From positions 1 through 60,838 of the forward strand of contig NZ_LGDW01000349.1 in assembly GCF_001280005.1 (NCBI RefSeq): a stretch of 60,838 nt of DNA, read 5' to 3'. The notes beneath the pieces were generated by a model that was not told where the DNA came from, did not search any database, and was given only the letters and a program-made list of their open reading frames with translations. Source of the DNA: Streptomyces sp. NRRL WC-3618 (GTDB lineage: Bacteria > Actinomycetota > Actinomycetes > Streptomycetales > Streptomycetaceae). Position 1 is the first letter of the stretch; each line of letters begins with the position of its first letter. Made by a program: the position numbers and the translations under genes. Shown here piece by piece: positions 25,487 through 34,640 of the stretch.

Positions 25487-27148
25487 GTACGTCCGTTCCA
25501 TCTTCTGCGTGCCGCTGAGTGTGCGGTACGAGCGCCACCAGGCCGAGGTCGCGTTCGGCTTCGTGCGGTCGGACAGTACGTAGTAGTCCATCTGCGCGCG
25601 GTCGGCGGTGATGTCCAGGACGCCGTAGCCGTGGCGGTCGGTGTCGACCCAGTGGACGTGCCGGTTGGCCGCGCGGATGATCGGCGCGGCGAGCGCGGTG
25701 ACGGTTCCCTCGGGGACCTTGACGAGGTCGTCGAGGTTGTCGGAGGTGACCGACGTGACGACGAACTCCGTGGCGGCCGACGGCGACAGGGGGTAGGTCC
25801 CGGCGTCCACGGGCACGTCGTTGGCCCACGCCATGTGGATGTCGCCGGTCAGGAAGACGGTGTTGCGGATCGCGTTCGAGCGCAGGTGGGCGAGGAGTTC
25901 ACGGCGGTCGTCCGTGTAGCCGTCCCACTGGTCGGTGTTGAGGGCGAGGCCCTCCTTGGGCAGGCCGAGCAGCTCGGCGAGGGGCTTGAGGAGGTCGGCG
26001 GTGAGGGAGCCGATGGCGAACGGCGAGATCATCACCGAGTTCCCGACCAGCCGCCAGGTGGTGTCCGAGGCCTTCAACCCGGCTTTCAGCCAGTCCAGTT
26101 GGGCCCGGCCGGTGATCGTACGCGCCGGGTCGTCGACTGAGCCCTTGCCCACGGCCGCCTGCTGGGAGCGGAACGAGCGCAGATCGAGGAGGGAGAGGTC
26201 GGCGAGCTTGCCGAAGCGCAGGCGCCGGTAGGTGGTGCCCGCGATCGCGGGGCGGACCGGCATCCACTCGAAGTAGGCCTGCTTCGCGGCGGACTGGCGG
26301 TTCGACCAGGCGCCCTCAGTGCCCTCGGTGTGGTTCTCGGCGCCGCCCGACCACGCGTCGTTGGCGAACTCGTGGTCGTCCCAGATCGCGATGACGGGGG
26401 CTGTCGCGTGGAGGGCCTGGAGGTCGGCGTCGGTCTTGTAACGGCCGTGCCGTACGCGGTAGTCGGCGAGGGTGAGGATCTCGTGGGTGGGGGCGTGCGG
26501 GCGTACGACGGTGCCACGGGTGCCGTACTCGCCGGTGCCGTACTCGTAGATGTAGTCGCCGAGGTGCAGCCAGGCGTCCAGGTCGCGGCGGGCCGCGAGG
26601 TGGCGGTACGAGGAGAAGTAGCCGGCTTCCCAGTTGGCGCAGGAGACCACGCCGAAGCGGAGACCCGTCACGGCGGCGTCCGCGGCGGGCGCGGTGCGGG
26701 TGCGGGCGGCGGGGGAGTCCGTGCCGCCGGCCGAGAAGCGGAACCAGTAGTCCGTGGCGGGCGCGAGGCCCCGGATGTCCGCCTTGACGGTGTGGTCGCT
26801 GGCCGCCGTCGCGGTGGTCGAGCCCTTGGACACAAGGTTCGTGAACGCCTTGTCGCGGGCGACGATCCAGCTCACCTCGGTGTCCGGGCCGATCCCGGAA
26901 CCGGGTATCGCTTCGGCCGTGGGCGTCACACGCGTCCACAGCAGGATGCCGTCAGGCAGCGGATCGCCGGAGGCGACGCCGTGCAGGAAGGCGGGGGCTT
27001 CGGCGGCTGCGCTCGCGGGCAGCGCGGCGGCCAGGGGGCCGGCCAGTACGGCGGTGGCCGCGGCGGCCTTGACGACCGTACGGCGGCGCGGGGCGAGGGA
27101 GTTGGCCTCGGCGCCCGTGGACTCGGTGGAACTGATTCGACTCGTCAC
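25475..27148 (-). CDS. phoD: Secreted alkaline phosphatase/phosphodiesterase PhoD
   Basis: PhoD-family phosphatase of 557 residues exported by the Tat route. The signal peptide has the twin-arginine motif RRRTVVK (about 22-28) and a long hydrophobic core to ASAAAEA near residue 50. An N-terminal Fn3-like domain precedes the catalytic domain with metal-binding motifs [30 protein letters not shown] and [11 protein letters not shown]. PhoD enzymes use calcium and iron and release phosphate from esters and teichoic acids. GTG 27148 lies 8 nt after the -10 match TAATCT, so the message may be leaderless. Two inverted repeats sit upstream. Control by phosphate (PhoP) is expected from S. coelicolor. 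Confidence 0.95.
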   Translation of the reverse strand: MTSRISSTESTGAEANSLAPRRRTVVKAAAATAVLAGPLAAALPASAAAEAPAFLHGVASGDPLPDGILLWTRVTPTAEAIPGSGIGPDTEVSWIVARDKAFTNLVSKGSTTATAASDHTVKADIRGLAPATDYWFRFSAGGTDSPAARTRTAPAADAAVTGLRFGVVSCANWEAGYFSSYRHLAARRDLDAWLHLGDYIYEYGTGEYGTRGTVVRPHAPTHEILTLADYRVRHGRYKTDADLQALHATAPVIAIWDDHEFANDAWSGGAENHTEGTEGAWSNRQSAAKQAYFEWMPVRPAIAGTTYRRLRFGKLADLSLLDLRSFRSQQAAVGKGSVDDPARTITGRAQLDWLKAGLKASDTTWRLVGNSVMISPFAIGSLTADLLKPLAELLGLPKEGLALNTDQWDGYTDDRRELLAHLRSNAIRNTVFLTGDIHMAWANDVPVDAGTYPLSPSAATEFVVTSVTSDNLDDLVKVPEGTVTALAAPIIRAANRHVHWVDTDRHGYGVLDITADRAQMDYYVLSDRTKPNATSAWWRSYRTLSGTQKMERTYDPV

Positions 27149-27156
27149 GGGCGCTG

Positions 27157-27209
27157 AGATTACTGATCAGTAAGCCGGTGGAACGGGCGAACCGGCTAAA
27201 GTTCGCCCG
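27157..27209 (-). promoter_or_regulatory. phoD promoter region with two inverted repeats
   Basis: Reading toward phoD: CGGGCGAAC/GTTCGCCCG, perfect 9-bp arms around 8 nt (27184-27209), then the perfect 14-bp palindrome TTACTGATCAGTAA (27160-27173), then the -10 match TAATCT (27162-27157), which overlaps the palindrome. The GTTCGCC and GTTCCACC words here resemble the GTTCACC units of PHO boxes, but they are 8 bp apart instead of 11, so PhoP binding is uncertain. The palindrome looks like a TetR-type operator. Confidence 0.55.
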
Positions 27210-27284
27210 CTCTTCGGCTGATCGTCCACTGGGGCCGAGCGGCGCACCGTACGACAGGCGCTCTGGACGCCGCGAAGCCGCTGC

Positions 27285-28133
27285 TCAGGCCTTCAGCGCC
27301 GCCGCGATCGCGGTGGTGAAGTCGGCGGCAGTCATGGGCGCGGCCTTGCCGTCGGGGCCCGTGAGCTTCTTGCCGTCCATCACCAGGCTCGGCGTGCCGT
27401 TGACGCCGTCCTTGTTGGTGTTGAACGTCTCGGACATGGCCAGTGCCCAGGCGTCGTACGTGCCGTTCTTGACGGCGGTCTGGAACGTGGCGTTGTTCTT
27501 GAGCGCGGCGACCGTGTTCGCGACCTTGATCAGGTAGTCGTCGCTCTTGAACTTGTCCTCCGTCTCCTCGGGGTGGAACTTCGGCGAGTAGAGCGCGGTC
27601 TTGTACTCCAGGAACGCCTCCGGGCTCACGTTCAGCGCGGCGCCCATGGCGCTCATCGCGTTCTTGGAGCCCTCGCCGCGGGAGCCGACCTCGATCTTCC
27701 CGTTGTTGTCGGTGTCACCGTCGATGAACGTGCCACCGATGTACTGGATCTTGAACTTGCCCGCGTCGAAATCCTGCTTGAGGGTCGGGCCGACCGTCGC
27801 CTCGAACTGGGCGCAGATCGGGCAGCGCGGGTCCTCGTACAGCTTGAGGGTCTTCTTGGCGGTGCTCTTGCCGAGGACCACCGTCGTGCCGTTCGTCCCG
27901 GTGGTGTTGGCCGGCGCGACGACCTTCTCGTCCTTCGCCGCGGCCCAGTGGCTCGGCTTGTTGCCCTGCACGACCGCGTAGCCGATACCGCCGGCTATCG
28001 CGAGGACGGCGACGACGGCGCCGGCCACGACGACCTGCCGCTTGACCTTGTCGCGCTTGGCCTGGCGCTCGCGCTCCTCGCGCAGACGCTCACGTGCCGC
28101 GCTCTTGGACGCGTGGCTGTTTCGCTGGCTCAT
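27285..28133 (-). CDS. Membrane-anchored DsbA-like thiol-disulfide protein
   Basis: Protein of 282 residues with a charged cytoplasmic tail (1-32), one membrane helix (about 33-56) and an extracytoplasmic thioredoxin-fold domain of the DsbA_4 type. The active site is C104-P-I-C107 after YEDPR, and the cis-proline loop is NGTPSLVMDG. It should oxidise or isomerise cysteines in exported proteins. AGGGAG supports the ATG. A 232-residue membrane protein with two loop cysteines lies directly upstream on the same strand. A related protein is at 56849; the two differ in active site (CPIC versus CPAC). Confidence 0.88.
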   Translation of the reverse strand: MSQRNSHASKSAARERLREERERQAKRDKVKRQVVVAGAVVAVLAIAGGIGYAVVQGNKPSHWAAAKDEKVVAPANTTGTNGTTVVLGKSTAKKTLKLYEDPRCPICAQFEATVGPTLKQDFDAGKFKIQYIGGTFIDGDTDNNGKIEVGSRGEGSKNAMSAMGAALNVSPEAFLEYKTALYSPKFHPEETEDKFKSDDYLIKVANTVAALKNNATFQTAVKNGTYDAWALAMSETFNTNKDGVNGTPSLVMDGKKLTGPDGKAAPMTAADFTTAIAAALKA

Positions 28134-28245
28134 GCTGATGATCTCCCTGGTGAACGCGTACGCGTCATGGGCGTCGTACGCGGAAGTGAAATGAAGGACT
28201 TGCCAGTGCGCGTCGCTCTGCGCTGTCGCTCGGGCGAGTGGTCGC

Positions 28246-28944
28246 TCAGGCGATGGCGAGCGGACTCGGGCTCGGGCTCGGCGGTCCTCGTCGTCCCAGG
28301 GAGTGCACGAGCAGGCGTGTGCGGAGGGCGGCGGTGCGCTGAGTCGGCCGCGGCAGGCGGCGTACCGCCGGGGCGGACCGGACCGTCACCGCGGCGGCCA
28401 GCAGCAGCGGGCGGAAGGTGGAGGTGGTGACCCCGGCGAGCAGCTGGGCCAGGGCCCGTTCGCCCCGGCGCAGCCAGGCGGCGGCCAGCAGCCCCACGCC
28501 GACATGCGCGGCCAGCAGCAGCCAGGCGGCCTGGGGGCCCGCGTCGGCGAGCAGCGCCGTCACCCGGTCGGTGTCGGTACCCGTCACCCGGGCCAGCGGG
28601 GTGCCCACGCCGTCACCGGCGCACAGCACGTCGAAGCCGACCGAACGGAGCGGGCCGGCGACCGGGCCGCCCGCCCGGCCGTAACAGACCGTCTGGCCGG
28701 TGGTGAAGACCGTGTCGGCGGCCAGCTCCAGCGGGATCAGCAGGGCCGCGATCCGGGCGAAGCCGCGCTCACGGCCGGCCAGCGCGTACGCGACGACGAA
28801 GACGGCGGCGGCGATCACGGCCACCGTCCCCATCGGCAGCGGAACCCTGGACAGCAGCACGTGCGACGCGGTGCTGAGCGTCACGACGAGTGCCGTGAAC
28901 AGCGCCGCGCGTACGGCTCTGAAGGGGGTCCCGGATATGTCCAT
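28246..28944 (-). CDS. Uncharacterised multi-pass membrane protein
   Basis: Protein of 232 residues with about five hydrophobic segments (near 13-31, 38-56, 63-80, 134-155 and 172-188) and a basic, Pro/Ser-rich cytoplasmic-looking tail. I do not recognise a named family. The loop after the third helix has two cysteines, C87 in TVCYGR and C108 in VLCAGDG, about 20 residues apart. It precedes the DsbA-like gene by 112 bp on the same strand, so the pair may be functionally linked, for instance as a redox partner, but nothing proves this. No clear ribosome site precedes the ATG. Confidence 0.7.
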   Translation of the reverse strand: MDISGTPFRAVRAALFTALVVTLSTASHVLLSRVPLPMGTVAVIAAAVFVVAYALAGRERGFARIAALLIPLELAADTVFTTGQTVCYGRAGGPVAGPLRSVGFDVLCAGDGVGTPLARVTGTDTDRVTALLADAGPQAAWLLLAAHVGVGLLAAAWLRRGERALAQLLAGVTTSTFRPLLLAAAVTVRSAPAVRRLPRPTQRTAALRTRLLVHSLGRRGPPSPSPSPLAIA

Positions 28945-28972
28945 AGCGGTGGAGAGTGTGTCACGGACTCAC

Positions 28973-29030
28973 GTAGGAGGCCCCTAAAAAATCCCTGTGA
29001 GCCTGTGCACTGTCCGAAGGGGCCGCCTAC
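28973..29030 (-). terminator. Hairpin spanning the DUF2252 stop codon
   Basis: GTAGGAGGCCCCT (28973-28985) and AGGGGCCGCCTAC (29018-29030) pair with one mismatch. The right arm contains the stop codon of the DUF2252 gene, so the stem would form at the 3' end of its message. Confidence 0.55.
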
Positions 29031-30352
29031 AGGCCCGGGATCCGGCCGTTGCGGAACAGGTCCACGAAGATCTGGTGGTCGCGGCGCGCGCGTGCCCCGT
29101 ACTCGTGGGCGAACTCCACCAAGAGGTCCGCGAAGCCCGCCTCGTCAGCCGCGATCACCGCGTCGATGGCCCGCTCCGTGGAGAAGGGCACCAGGGACTC
29201 GCCGGACTGGTCGTCCGCCGCCGCGTGCATCGTGGCCGTCGCCCGGCCCAGGTCGGCGACGACGGCCGCGATCTCCGCCGGGTCGTCGATGTCACCCCAG
29301 TCCAGGTCCACGGCGTACGGCGACACCTCGGCGACCAGCTGACCGCGGCCGTCCAGCTCGGTCCAGCCCAGCCAGGGGTCGGCGTGGTCCTGGAGGGCGC
29401 GCTGCGAGATCACCGTGCGGTGGCCCTCGTGCTGGAAGTAGCCCCGGATCGCCGGGTCGGTGATGTGCCGGGAGACGGCCGGGGTCTGGGCCTGCTTGAT
29501 GTAGATCACCACATCGTTCTCCAGGGCGTCCGTGGCGCCCTCCAGAAGGATGTTGTACGAGGGGAGCCCGGCCGAGCCGATGCCGATGCCGCGCCGGCCG
29601 ACGACGTCCTTCACCCGGTAGGAGTCCGGGCGGCTCAGGGACGACTCCGGCAGCGTCTCCAGGTAACCGTCGAACGCGGCCAGCACCTTGTAGCGCGTGG
29701 CCGCGTCCAGCTCGATGGAGCCGCCGCCCGGCGCGAAGCGGCGCTCGAAGTCGCGGATCTCCGTCATCGAGTCGAGCAGTCCGAACCGGGTCAGCGAGCG
29801 CGCGTCGCGCAGCGCGTCCAGCAGGGGTCCCTGGGCGGTGTCCAGGGTGAACGGCGGCACCTCGTCGCTCTTGGCACCCGTGGTGAGGGCGCGGACGCGC
29901 TCGCGGTACGCGTCCGCGTACGTGCGCACCAGGTCGGTGATCTGCTCGTCGGAGAGAGCCTTCGCGTACCCGATGAGAGCCAGGGAGGCGGCGAGGCGCT
30001 TGAGGTCCCAGGTGAACGGGCCGACGTACGCCTCGTCGAAGTCGTTGACGTTGAAGATCAGCCGGCCCTGCGCGTCCATGTACGTGCCGAAGTTCTCCGC
30101 GTGGAGGTCGCCGTGGATCCACACGCGCGAGGTGCGCTCGTCCAGGTAGGGACCGCCCCGCCGTTCCGCCTCCAGGTCGTGGTAGAAGAGGCACGCCGTA
30201 CCCCGGTAGAACGCGAACGCGGAGGCCGCCATCTTGCGGAACTTCACGCGGAACGCGGCCGGATCGGCGGCCAGGAGCTCGCCGAACGCGGTGTCGAACA
30301 CGGTGAGGATCTCCTCGCCGCGGTGCTCGGCGCTGAGCTGCGGAACCGACAT
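29027..30352 (-). CDS. DUF2252 family protein, kinase-like fold
   Basis: Protein of 441 residues of the DUF2252 family. It contains HGDLHAENFG and VNDFDEA, which resemble the catalytic loop (HGDxHxxN) and metal-binding loop (DFDxA) of aminoglycoside-phosphotransferase-like kinases, suggesting an ATP-dependent phosphotransferase of unknown substrate. IKQAQTPAVSRH is also conserved. GGAGG lies about 9 nt before the ATG. It diverges from dnaE. The kinase relation is read from motifs; no activity is known to me. Confidence 0.82.
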   Translation of the reverse strand: MSVPQLSAEHRGEEILTVFDTAFGELLAADPAAFRVKFRKMAASAFAFYRGTACLFYHDLEAERRGGPYLDERTSRVWIHGDLHAENFGTYMDAQGRLIFNVNDFDEAYVGPFTWDLKRLAASLALIGYAKALSDEQITDLVRTYADAYRERVRALTTGAKSDEVPPFTLDTAQGPLLDALRDARSLTRFGLLDSMTEIRDFERRFAPGGGSIELDAATRYKVLAAFDGYLETLPESSLSRPDSYRVKDVVGRRGIGIGSAGLPSYNILLEGATDALENDVVIYIKQAQTPAVSRHITDPAIRGYFQHEGHRTVISQRALQDHADPWLGWTELDGRGQLVAEVSPYAVDLDWGDIDDPAEIAAVVADLGRATATMHAAADDQSGESLVPFSTERAIDAVIAADEAGFADLLVEFAHEYGARARRDHQIFVDLFRNGRIPGL

Positions 30353-30568
30353 CGCTGGGTGCCTCCTGGTGCAGGTGATGCATGACGAATGGGGCCCGGA
30401 CGGGCCGATGGGCGGGACGGATGACTCCGTCGTCCCTCCAACGTCCGAAGGTACGCCTCAGTGCCCACGGCCCACCCACGGAATGTCAGTGCCGAGGCAT
30501 AGACTTCGTCGCTGTCCCCCCAGACTGCCCGCAGCCTGTCGCCGAGTGTTTTCCATGGAGGCCATGCC
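30353..30568 (+). promoter_or_regulatory. Divergent promoter region of the DUF2252 gene and dnaE
   Basis: The 216-bp gap has no gene. A possible dnaE -10, TAGACT, lies near 30499-30504 without a good -35. GGAGG at about 30557 is the dnaE ribosome site. No repeats or clear operators are seen. Confidence 0.4.
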
Positions 30569-33500
30569 GTGTCAAAGCCGCCGTTCACGCACCTGCACGT
30601 CCACACCCAGTACTCGCTGCTGGACGGTGCCGCGCGGCTCAAGGACATGTTCAACGCGTGCAACGAGATGGGCATGACCCATATCGCCATGTCCGACCAC
30701 GGCAACCTGCACGGGGCCTACGACTTCTTCCACACCGCCAAGAAGGCGGGCGTCACGCCGATCATCGGTATCGAGGCGTATGTGGCGCCGGAGTCGCGGC
30801 GCAACAAGCGCAAGATCCGCTGGGGCCAGCCGCACCAGAAGCGCGACGACGTGTCCGGTTCGGGTGGTTACACCCACAAGACGATCTGGGCGGCCAACGC
30901 GACGGGCCTGCACAACCTGTTCCGGCTCTCCTCGGACGCGTACGCCGAGGGCTGGCTGCAGAAGTGGCCGCGCATGGACAAGGAGACCATCTCCCAGTGG
31001 TCCGAGGGGCTCATCGCCTCCACGGGCTGCCCGTCCGGTGAGCTCCAGACCCGGCTGCGACTGGGGCAGTTCGACGAGGCGCTGAAGGCCGCCTCCGAGT
31101 ACCAGGACATCTTCGGCAAGGACCGGTACTTCCTGGAACTGATGGACCACGGCATCGAGATCGAGCACCGGGTCCGCGACGGCCTCCTGGAGATCGGCAA
31201 GAAGCTCGGCATCCCGCCCCTGGTGACGAACGACTCGCACTACACGTACCCGCACGAGGCGGGCGCGCACGACGCGCTGCTGTGCATCCAGACCGGCAAG
31301 AACGTCTCCGACCCGGACCGCTTCAAGTTCGACGGCACCGGCTACTACCTGAAGTCCACGGACGAGATGTACGCGGTCGACTCCTCGGACGCCTGGCAGC
31401 AGGGCTGCGCCAACACCCTCCTGGTGGCCGAACAGGTCGACACGGCAGGCATGTTCGAGGCGAAGAACCTCATGCCGAAGTTCGACATCCCGGACGGCTT
31501 CACCGAGATCACCTGGTTCCAGGAGGAGGTCCGCCGGGGCATGGAGCGCCGCTTCAACGGCAACGTCCCCGAGGACCGCCAGAAGCAGGCCGAGTACGAG
31601 ATGGACGTCATCATCCAGATGGGGTTCCCGGGGTACTTCCTCGTCGTCGCCGACTTCATCATGTGGGCCAAGAAGCAGGGCATCGCGGTCGGCCCCGGCC
31701 GTGGTTCGGCGGCCGGTTCGATCGTCGCGTACGCCATGGGCATCACCGACCTCGACCCGATCCCGCACGGTCTGATCTTCGAGCGGTTCCTCAACCCCGA
31801 GCGCGTCTCCATGCCCGACGTCGACATCGACTTCGACGAACGCCGGCGCGTCGAGGTGATCCGCTACGTGACGGAGAAGTACGGCGCCGACAAGGTCGCC
31901 ATGATCGGCACGTACGGCAAGATCAAGGCGAAGAACGCCATCAAGGACTCCGCGCGCGTGCTGGGCTACCCGTACGCGATGGGCGACCGGCTCACCAAGG
32001 CCATGCCCGCCGACGTCCTCGGCAAGGGCATTGACCTCAACGGCATCACCGACCCCTCGCACCCGCGCTACAGCGAGGCCGGCGAGATCCGGGCGATGTA
32101 CGAGAACGAGCCGGACGTGAAGAAGGTCATCGACACCGCGAAGGGCGTCGAGGGCCTGGTCCGGCAGATGGGTGTGCACGCCGCCGGCGTCATCATGTCC
32201 AGCGAGCCCATCGTCGACCACGCGCCCGTGTGGGTGCGGCACACCGACGGTGTGACCATCACACAGTGGGACTACCCGCAGTGCGAGTCGCTCGGCCTGC
32301 TGAAGATGGACTTCCTGGGCCTGCGCAACCTGACCATCATGGACGACGCCGTCAAGATGGTGAAGGCGAACAAGGGCGTCGAACTCGACCTGCTGGCCCT
32401 GCCGCTGGACGATCCGGCGACCTTCGAACTGCTCCAGCGCGGCGACACCCTCGGTGTGTTCCAGTTCGACGGCGGCCCCATGCGCTCGCTGCTGCGCCTG
32501 ATGAAGCCCGACAACTTCGAGGACATCTCCGCCGTCTCCGCGCTCTACCGTCCCGGCCCGATGGGCATGGACTCGCACACCAACTACGCGCTTCGCAAGA
32601 ACAAGCTCCAGGAGATCACCCCGATCCACAAGGAGCTCGAGGAGCCTCTCCAGGAGGTCCTCGCGGTCACCTACGGCCTGATCGTCTACCAGGAGCAGGT
32701 GCAGAAGGCCGCCCAGATCATCGCCGGGTACTCCCTCGGCGAGGCCGACATCCTGCGCCGCGTGATGGGCAAGAAGAAGCCCGACGAACTGGCCAAGAAC
32801 TTCACCATCTTCCAGGCCGGCGCCAAGAAGAACGGCTACAGCGACGAGGCGATCAAGGCCCTGTGGGACGTCCTGGTCCCGTTCGCCGGGTACGCCTTCA
32901 ACAAGGCTCACTCGGCGGCCTACGGCCTGGTCTCCTACTGGACCGCCTATCTGAAGGCGAACTACCCGGCCGAGTACATGGCCGGTCTGCTCACCTCGGT
33001 CAAGGACGACAAGGACAAGTCCGCGATCTATCTGAACGAGTGCCGGCGCATGGGCATCAAGGTGCTCCCGCCCAACGTCAACGAGTCGATGTCCAACTTC
33101 GCCGCCCAGGGCGACGACGTGATCCTCTTCGGCCTCTCGGCGGTGCGCAACGTCGGTACCAACGTCGTCGATTCGATCATCAGGTCCCGCAACGCCAAGG
33201 GGAAGTACGCCTCCTTCCCCGACTACCTCGACAAGGTCGAGGCCGTCGTCTGCAACAAGCGGACCACGGAGTCACTGATCAAGGCCGGCGCGTTCGACAG
33301 CATGGGGCACACCCGCAAGGGCCTCACCGCGCACTTCGAGCCGATGATCGACAACGTGGTCGCGGTGAAGAGGAAAGAGGCCGAGGGACAGTTCGACCTC
33401 TTCGGCGGCATGGGCGACGAGGACACCAGCGAGCCCGGCTTCGGTCTCGACGTCGAGTTCACCACCGACGAGTGGGACAAGGCCTATCTCCTCGCCCAGG

Positions 33501-34108
33501 AACGGGAGATGCTCGGCCTGTACGTCTCCGACCACCCCCTCTTCGGCCTGGAACACGTCCTGTCCGACAAGGCCGACGCGGGCATCTCCCAGCTCACCGG
33601 AGGTGAGCACGCCGACGGCGCGGTCGTCACCATCGGCGGCATCATCTCCGGCCTCCAGCGCAAGATGACCAAGCAGGGCAACGCCTGGGCCATCGCCACC
33701 GTCGAGGACCTCGCCGGTTCCATCGAGTGCATGTTCTTCCCGGCGACCTACCAGCTGGTGTCGACCCAACTCGTCGAGGACGCCGTCGTGTTCGTCAAGG
33801 GACGCCTTGACAAGCGGGAGGACGTGCCCCGGCTGGTCGCGATGGAACTCCAGGTCCCCGACCTGTCCAACGCGGGCACCAACGCGCCCGTGATCCTCAC
33901 CATCCCCGCGCTGAAGATCACCCCGCCGATGATCAGCAGGCTCGGTGAGATCCTCAGCCACCACAAGGGCGAGAGCGAGGTTCGCATCAGACTCCAGGGA
34001 CCGAGCAAGACCACGGTGCTGCGACTCGACCGGCACCGGGTGAAGCCCGACCCGGCCCTCTTCGGCGACCTGAAGGTGCTGCTCGGCCCGTCCTGCCTGG
34101 CCGGCTGA
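30569..34108 (+). CDS. dnaE: DNA polymerase III alpha subunit
   Basis: Replicative polymerase of 1179 residues, the size of DnaE1. The N-terminal PHP domain starts with HLHVHTQYSLLDGA (from His8). The catalytic centre shows the two conserved aspartates D419 and D421 in PDVDIDFDERR, with GPGRGSAAGSIVAY before it and the third region downstream. The C-terminal part has the beta-clamp-binding and OB-fold regions (VVTIGGIISGLQRKMTK, SIECMFFP). GTG 30569 follows GGAGG. In actinobacteria the PHP domain can proofread; its metal ligands look intact. The stop codon lies in a 19-bp tandem duplication and a strong terminator follows. Confidence 0.98.
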   Translation: MSKPPFTHLHVHTQYSLLDGAARLKDMFNACNEMGMTHIAMSDHGNLHGAYDFFHTAKKAGVTPIIGIEAYVAPESRRNKRKIRWGQPHQKRDDVSGSGGYTHKTIWAANATGLHNLFRLSSDAYAEGWLQKWPRMDKETISQWSEGLIASTGCPSGELQTRLRLGQFDEALKAASEYQDIFGKDRYFLELMDHGIEIEHRVRDGLLEIGKKLGIPPLVTNDSHYTYPHEAGAHDALLCIQTGKNVSDPDRFKFDGTGYYLKSTDEMYAVDSSDAWQQGCANTLLVAEQVDTAGMFEAKNLMPKFDIPDGFTEITWFQEEVRRGMERRFNGNVPEDRQKQAEYEMDVIIQMGFPGYFLVVADFIMWAKKQGIAVGPGRGSAAGSIVAYAMGITDLDPIPHGLIFERFLNPERVSMPDVDIDFDERRRVEVIRYVTEKYGADKVAMIGTYGKIKAKNAIKDSARVLGYPYAMGDRLTKAMPADVLGKGIDLNGITDPSHPRYSEAGEIRAMYENEPDVKKVIDTAKGVEGLVRQMGVHAAGVIMSSEPIVDHAPVWVRHTDGVTITQWDYPQCESLGLLKMDFLGLRNLTIMDDAVKMVKANKGVELDLLALPLDDPATFELLQRGDTLGVFQFDGGPMRSLLRLMKPDNFEDISAVSALYRPGPMGMDSHTNYALRKNKLQEITPIHKELEEPLQEVLAVTYGLIVYQEQVQKAAQIIAGYSLGEADILRRVMGKKKPDELAKNFTIFQAGAKKNGYSDEAIKALWDVLVPFAGYAFNKAHSAAYGLVSYWTAYLKANYPAEYMAGLLTSVKDDKDKSAIYLNECRRMGIKVLPPNVNESMSNFAAQGDDVILFGLSAVRNVGTNVVDSIIRSRNAKGKYASFPDYLDKVEAVVCNKRTTESLIKAGAFDSMGHTRKGLTAHFEPMIDNVVAVKRKEAEGQFDLFGGMGDEDTSEPGFGLDVEFTTDEWDKAYLLAQEREMLGLYVSDHPLFGLEHVLSDKADAGISQLTGGEHADGAVVTIGGIISGLQRKMTKQGNAWAIATVEDLAGSIECMFFPATYQLVSTQLVEDAVVFVKGRLDKREDVPRLVAMELQVPDLSNAGTNAPVILTIPALKITPPMISRLGEILSHHKGESEVRIRLQGPSKTTVLRLDRHRVKPDPALFGDLKVLLGPSCLAG

Positions 34109-34133
34109 GCAACTCCTGGCCGGCTGAGCAACT
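34096..34133 (+). repeat. Tandem 19-bp duplication at the dnaE stop codon
   Basis: CCTGGCCGGCTGAGCAACT is present twice end to end (34096-34114, 34115-34133). The first copy encodes the last DnaE residues and the TGA; the second lies just after it. Confidence 0.93.
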
Positions 34134-34142
34134 GACGTGCGC

Positions 34143-34173
34143 GAGGGGCGCACCCTGAACGGGTGCGCCCCTC
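34143..34173 (+). terminator. dnaE terminator
   Basis: Perfect 13-bp arms GAGGGGCGCACCC (34143-34155) and GGGTGCGCCCCTC (34161-34173) with loop TGAAC, followed by CTTGTGT. It separates dnaE from the convergent small gene and could serve both. Confidence 0.9.
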
Positions 34174-34229
34174 CTTGTGTCTGGGCTTCGACAGCCCGCT
34201 GTTCAGACGTCCGTCGTACTCGCGCGGGC

Positions 34230-34403
34230 TCAGTTGTGGCCGAAGCGCTTCTGCCGGCCCTTACGTGCCATGTCACCGGGAGTCACCTGGCTGGCGCGCT
34301 GCTCGGCCTGCGACTCGATCGAGGAGGACTTCGCCTGCTCGGTACCGCGCTCGGCCTGTGACGCCTGTTGGTGCGAGCGACTCTGCTTCTTGTTCTTGGC
34401 CAT
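34230..34403 (-). CDS. Small hydrophilic basic protein (57 residues)
   Basis: A complete small gene: ATG at 34403, TGA at 34232-34230, 57 residues beginning MAKNKKQSRSHQQASQ and ending RKGRQKRFGHN. AGGAGGAAG lies at ideal distance upstream, and codon third positions are mostly G or C. The protein is rich in Gln, Ser, Lys and Arg, has no hydrophobic stretch and is probably disordered. Similar small hydrophilic proteins are annotated in Streptomyces at this place, with no known role. It lies between dnaE and the NYN gene, facing dnaE. Function unknown. Confidence 0.8.
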   Translation of the reverse strand: MAKNKKQSRSHQQASQAERGTEQAKSSSIESQAEQRASQVTPGDMARKGRQKRFGHN

Positions 34404-34640
34404 GGTGATCTTCCTCCTGAGGGGGATCTAGGGGCCAGGACCGCATCCAGATTCACACGGCCCGACAAAGCGTGCATGTCGGAGAATTACCGTGCGTAAT
34501 AAGGTCGGACCGTGCGGCGGGACCCGCGACCGACGAGGGAAACGCCACGCCGAAGATCGAGTTCGGGCCGTTAACCTCCGCGTGGTCGGGCAGACTCGAA
34601 GGAAGCCCGAAGCAAACCTCCCGGAAAGAGGGTGGAACGC
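34404..34640. promoter_or_regulatory. Divergent region between the small basic gene and the NYN gene
   Basis: About 237 bp with no gene. It must contain both promoters. TAATTC/TAATAA-containing AT-rich bases around 34484-34503 are the likeliest promoter area. I found no perfect inverted repeat of note. Confidence 0.35.

Noticed and set aside
30572..32911. Minus-strand frame of 779 codons opposite dnaE
   Set aside because: Shadow of dnaE; composition is His/Asp/Val-rich in the manner of antisense frames, with no domain or ribosome site.
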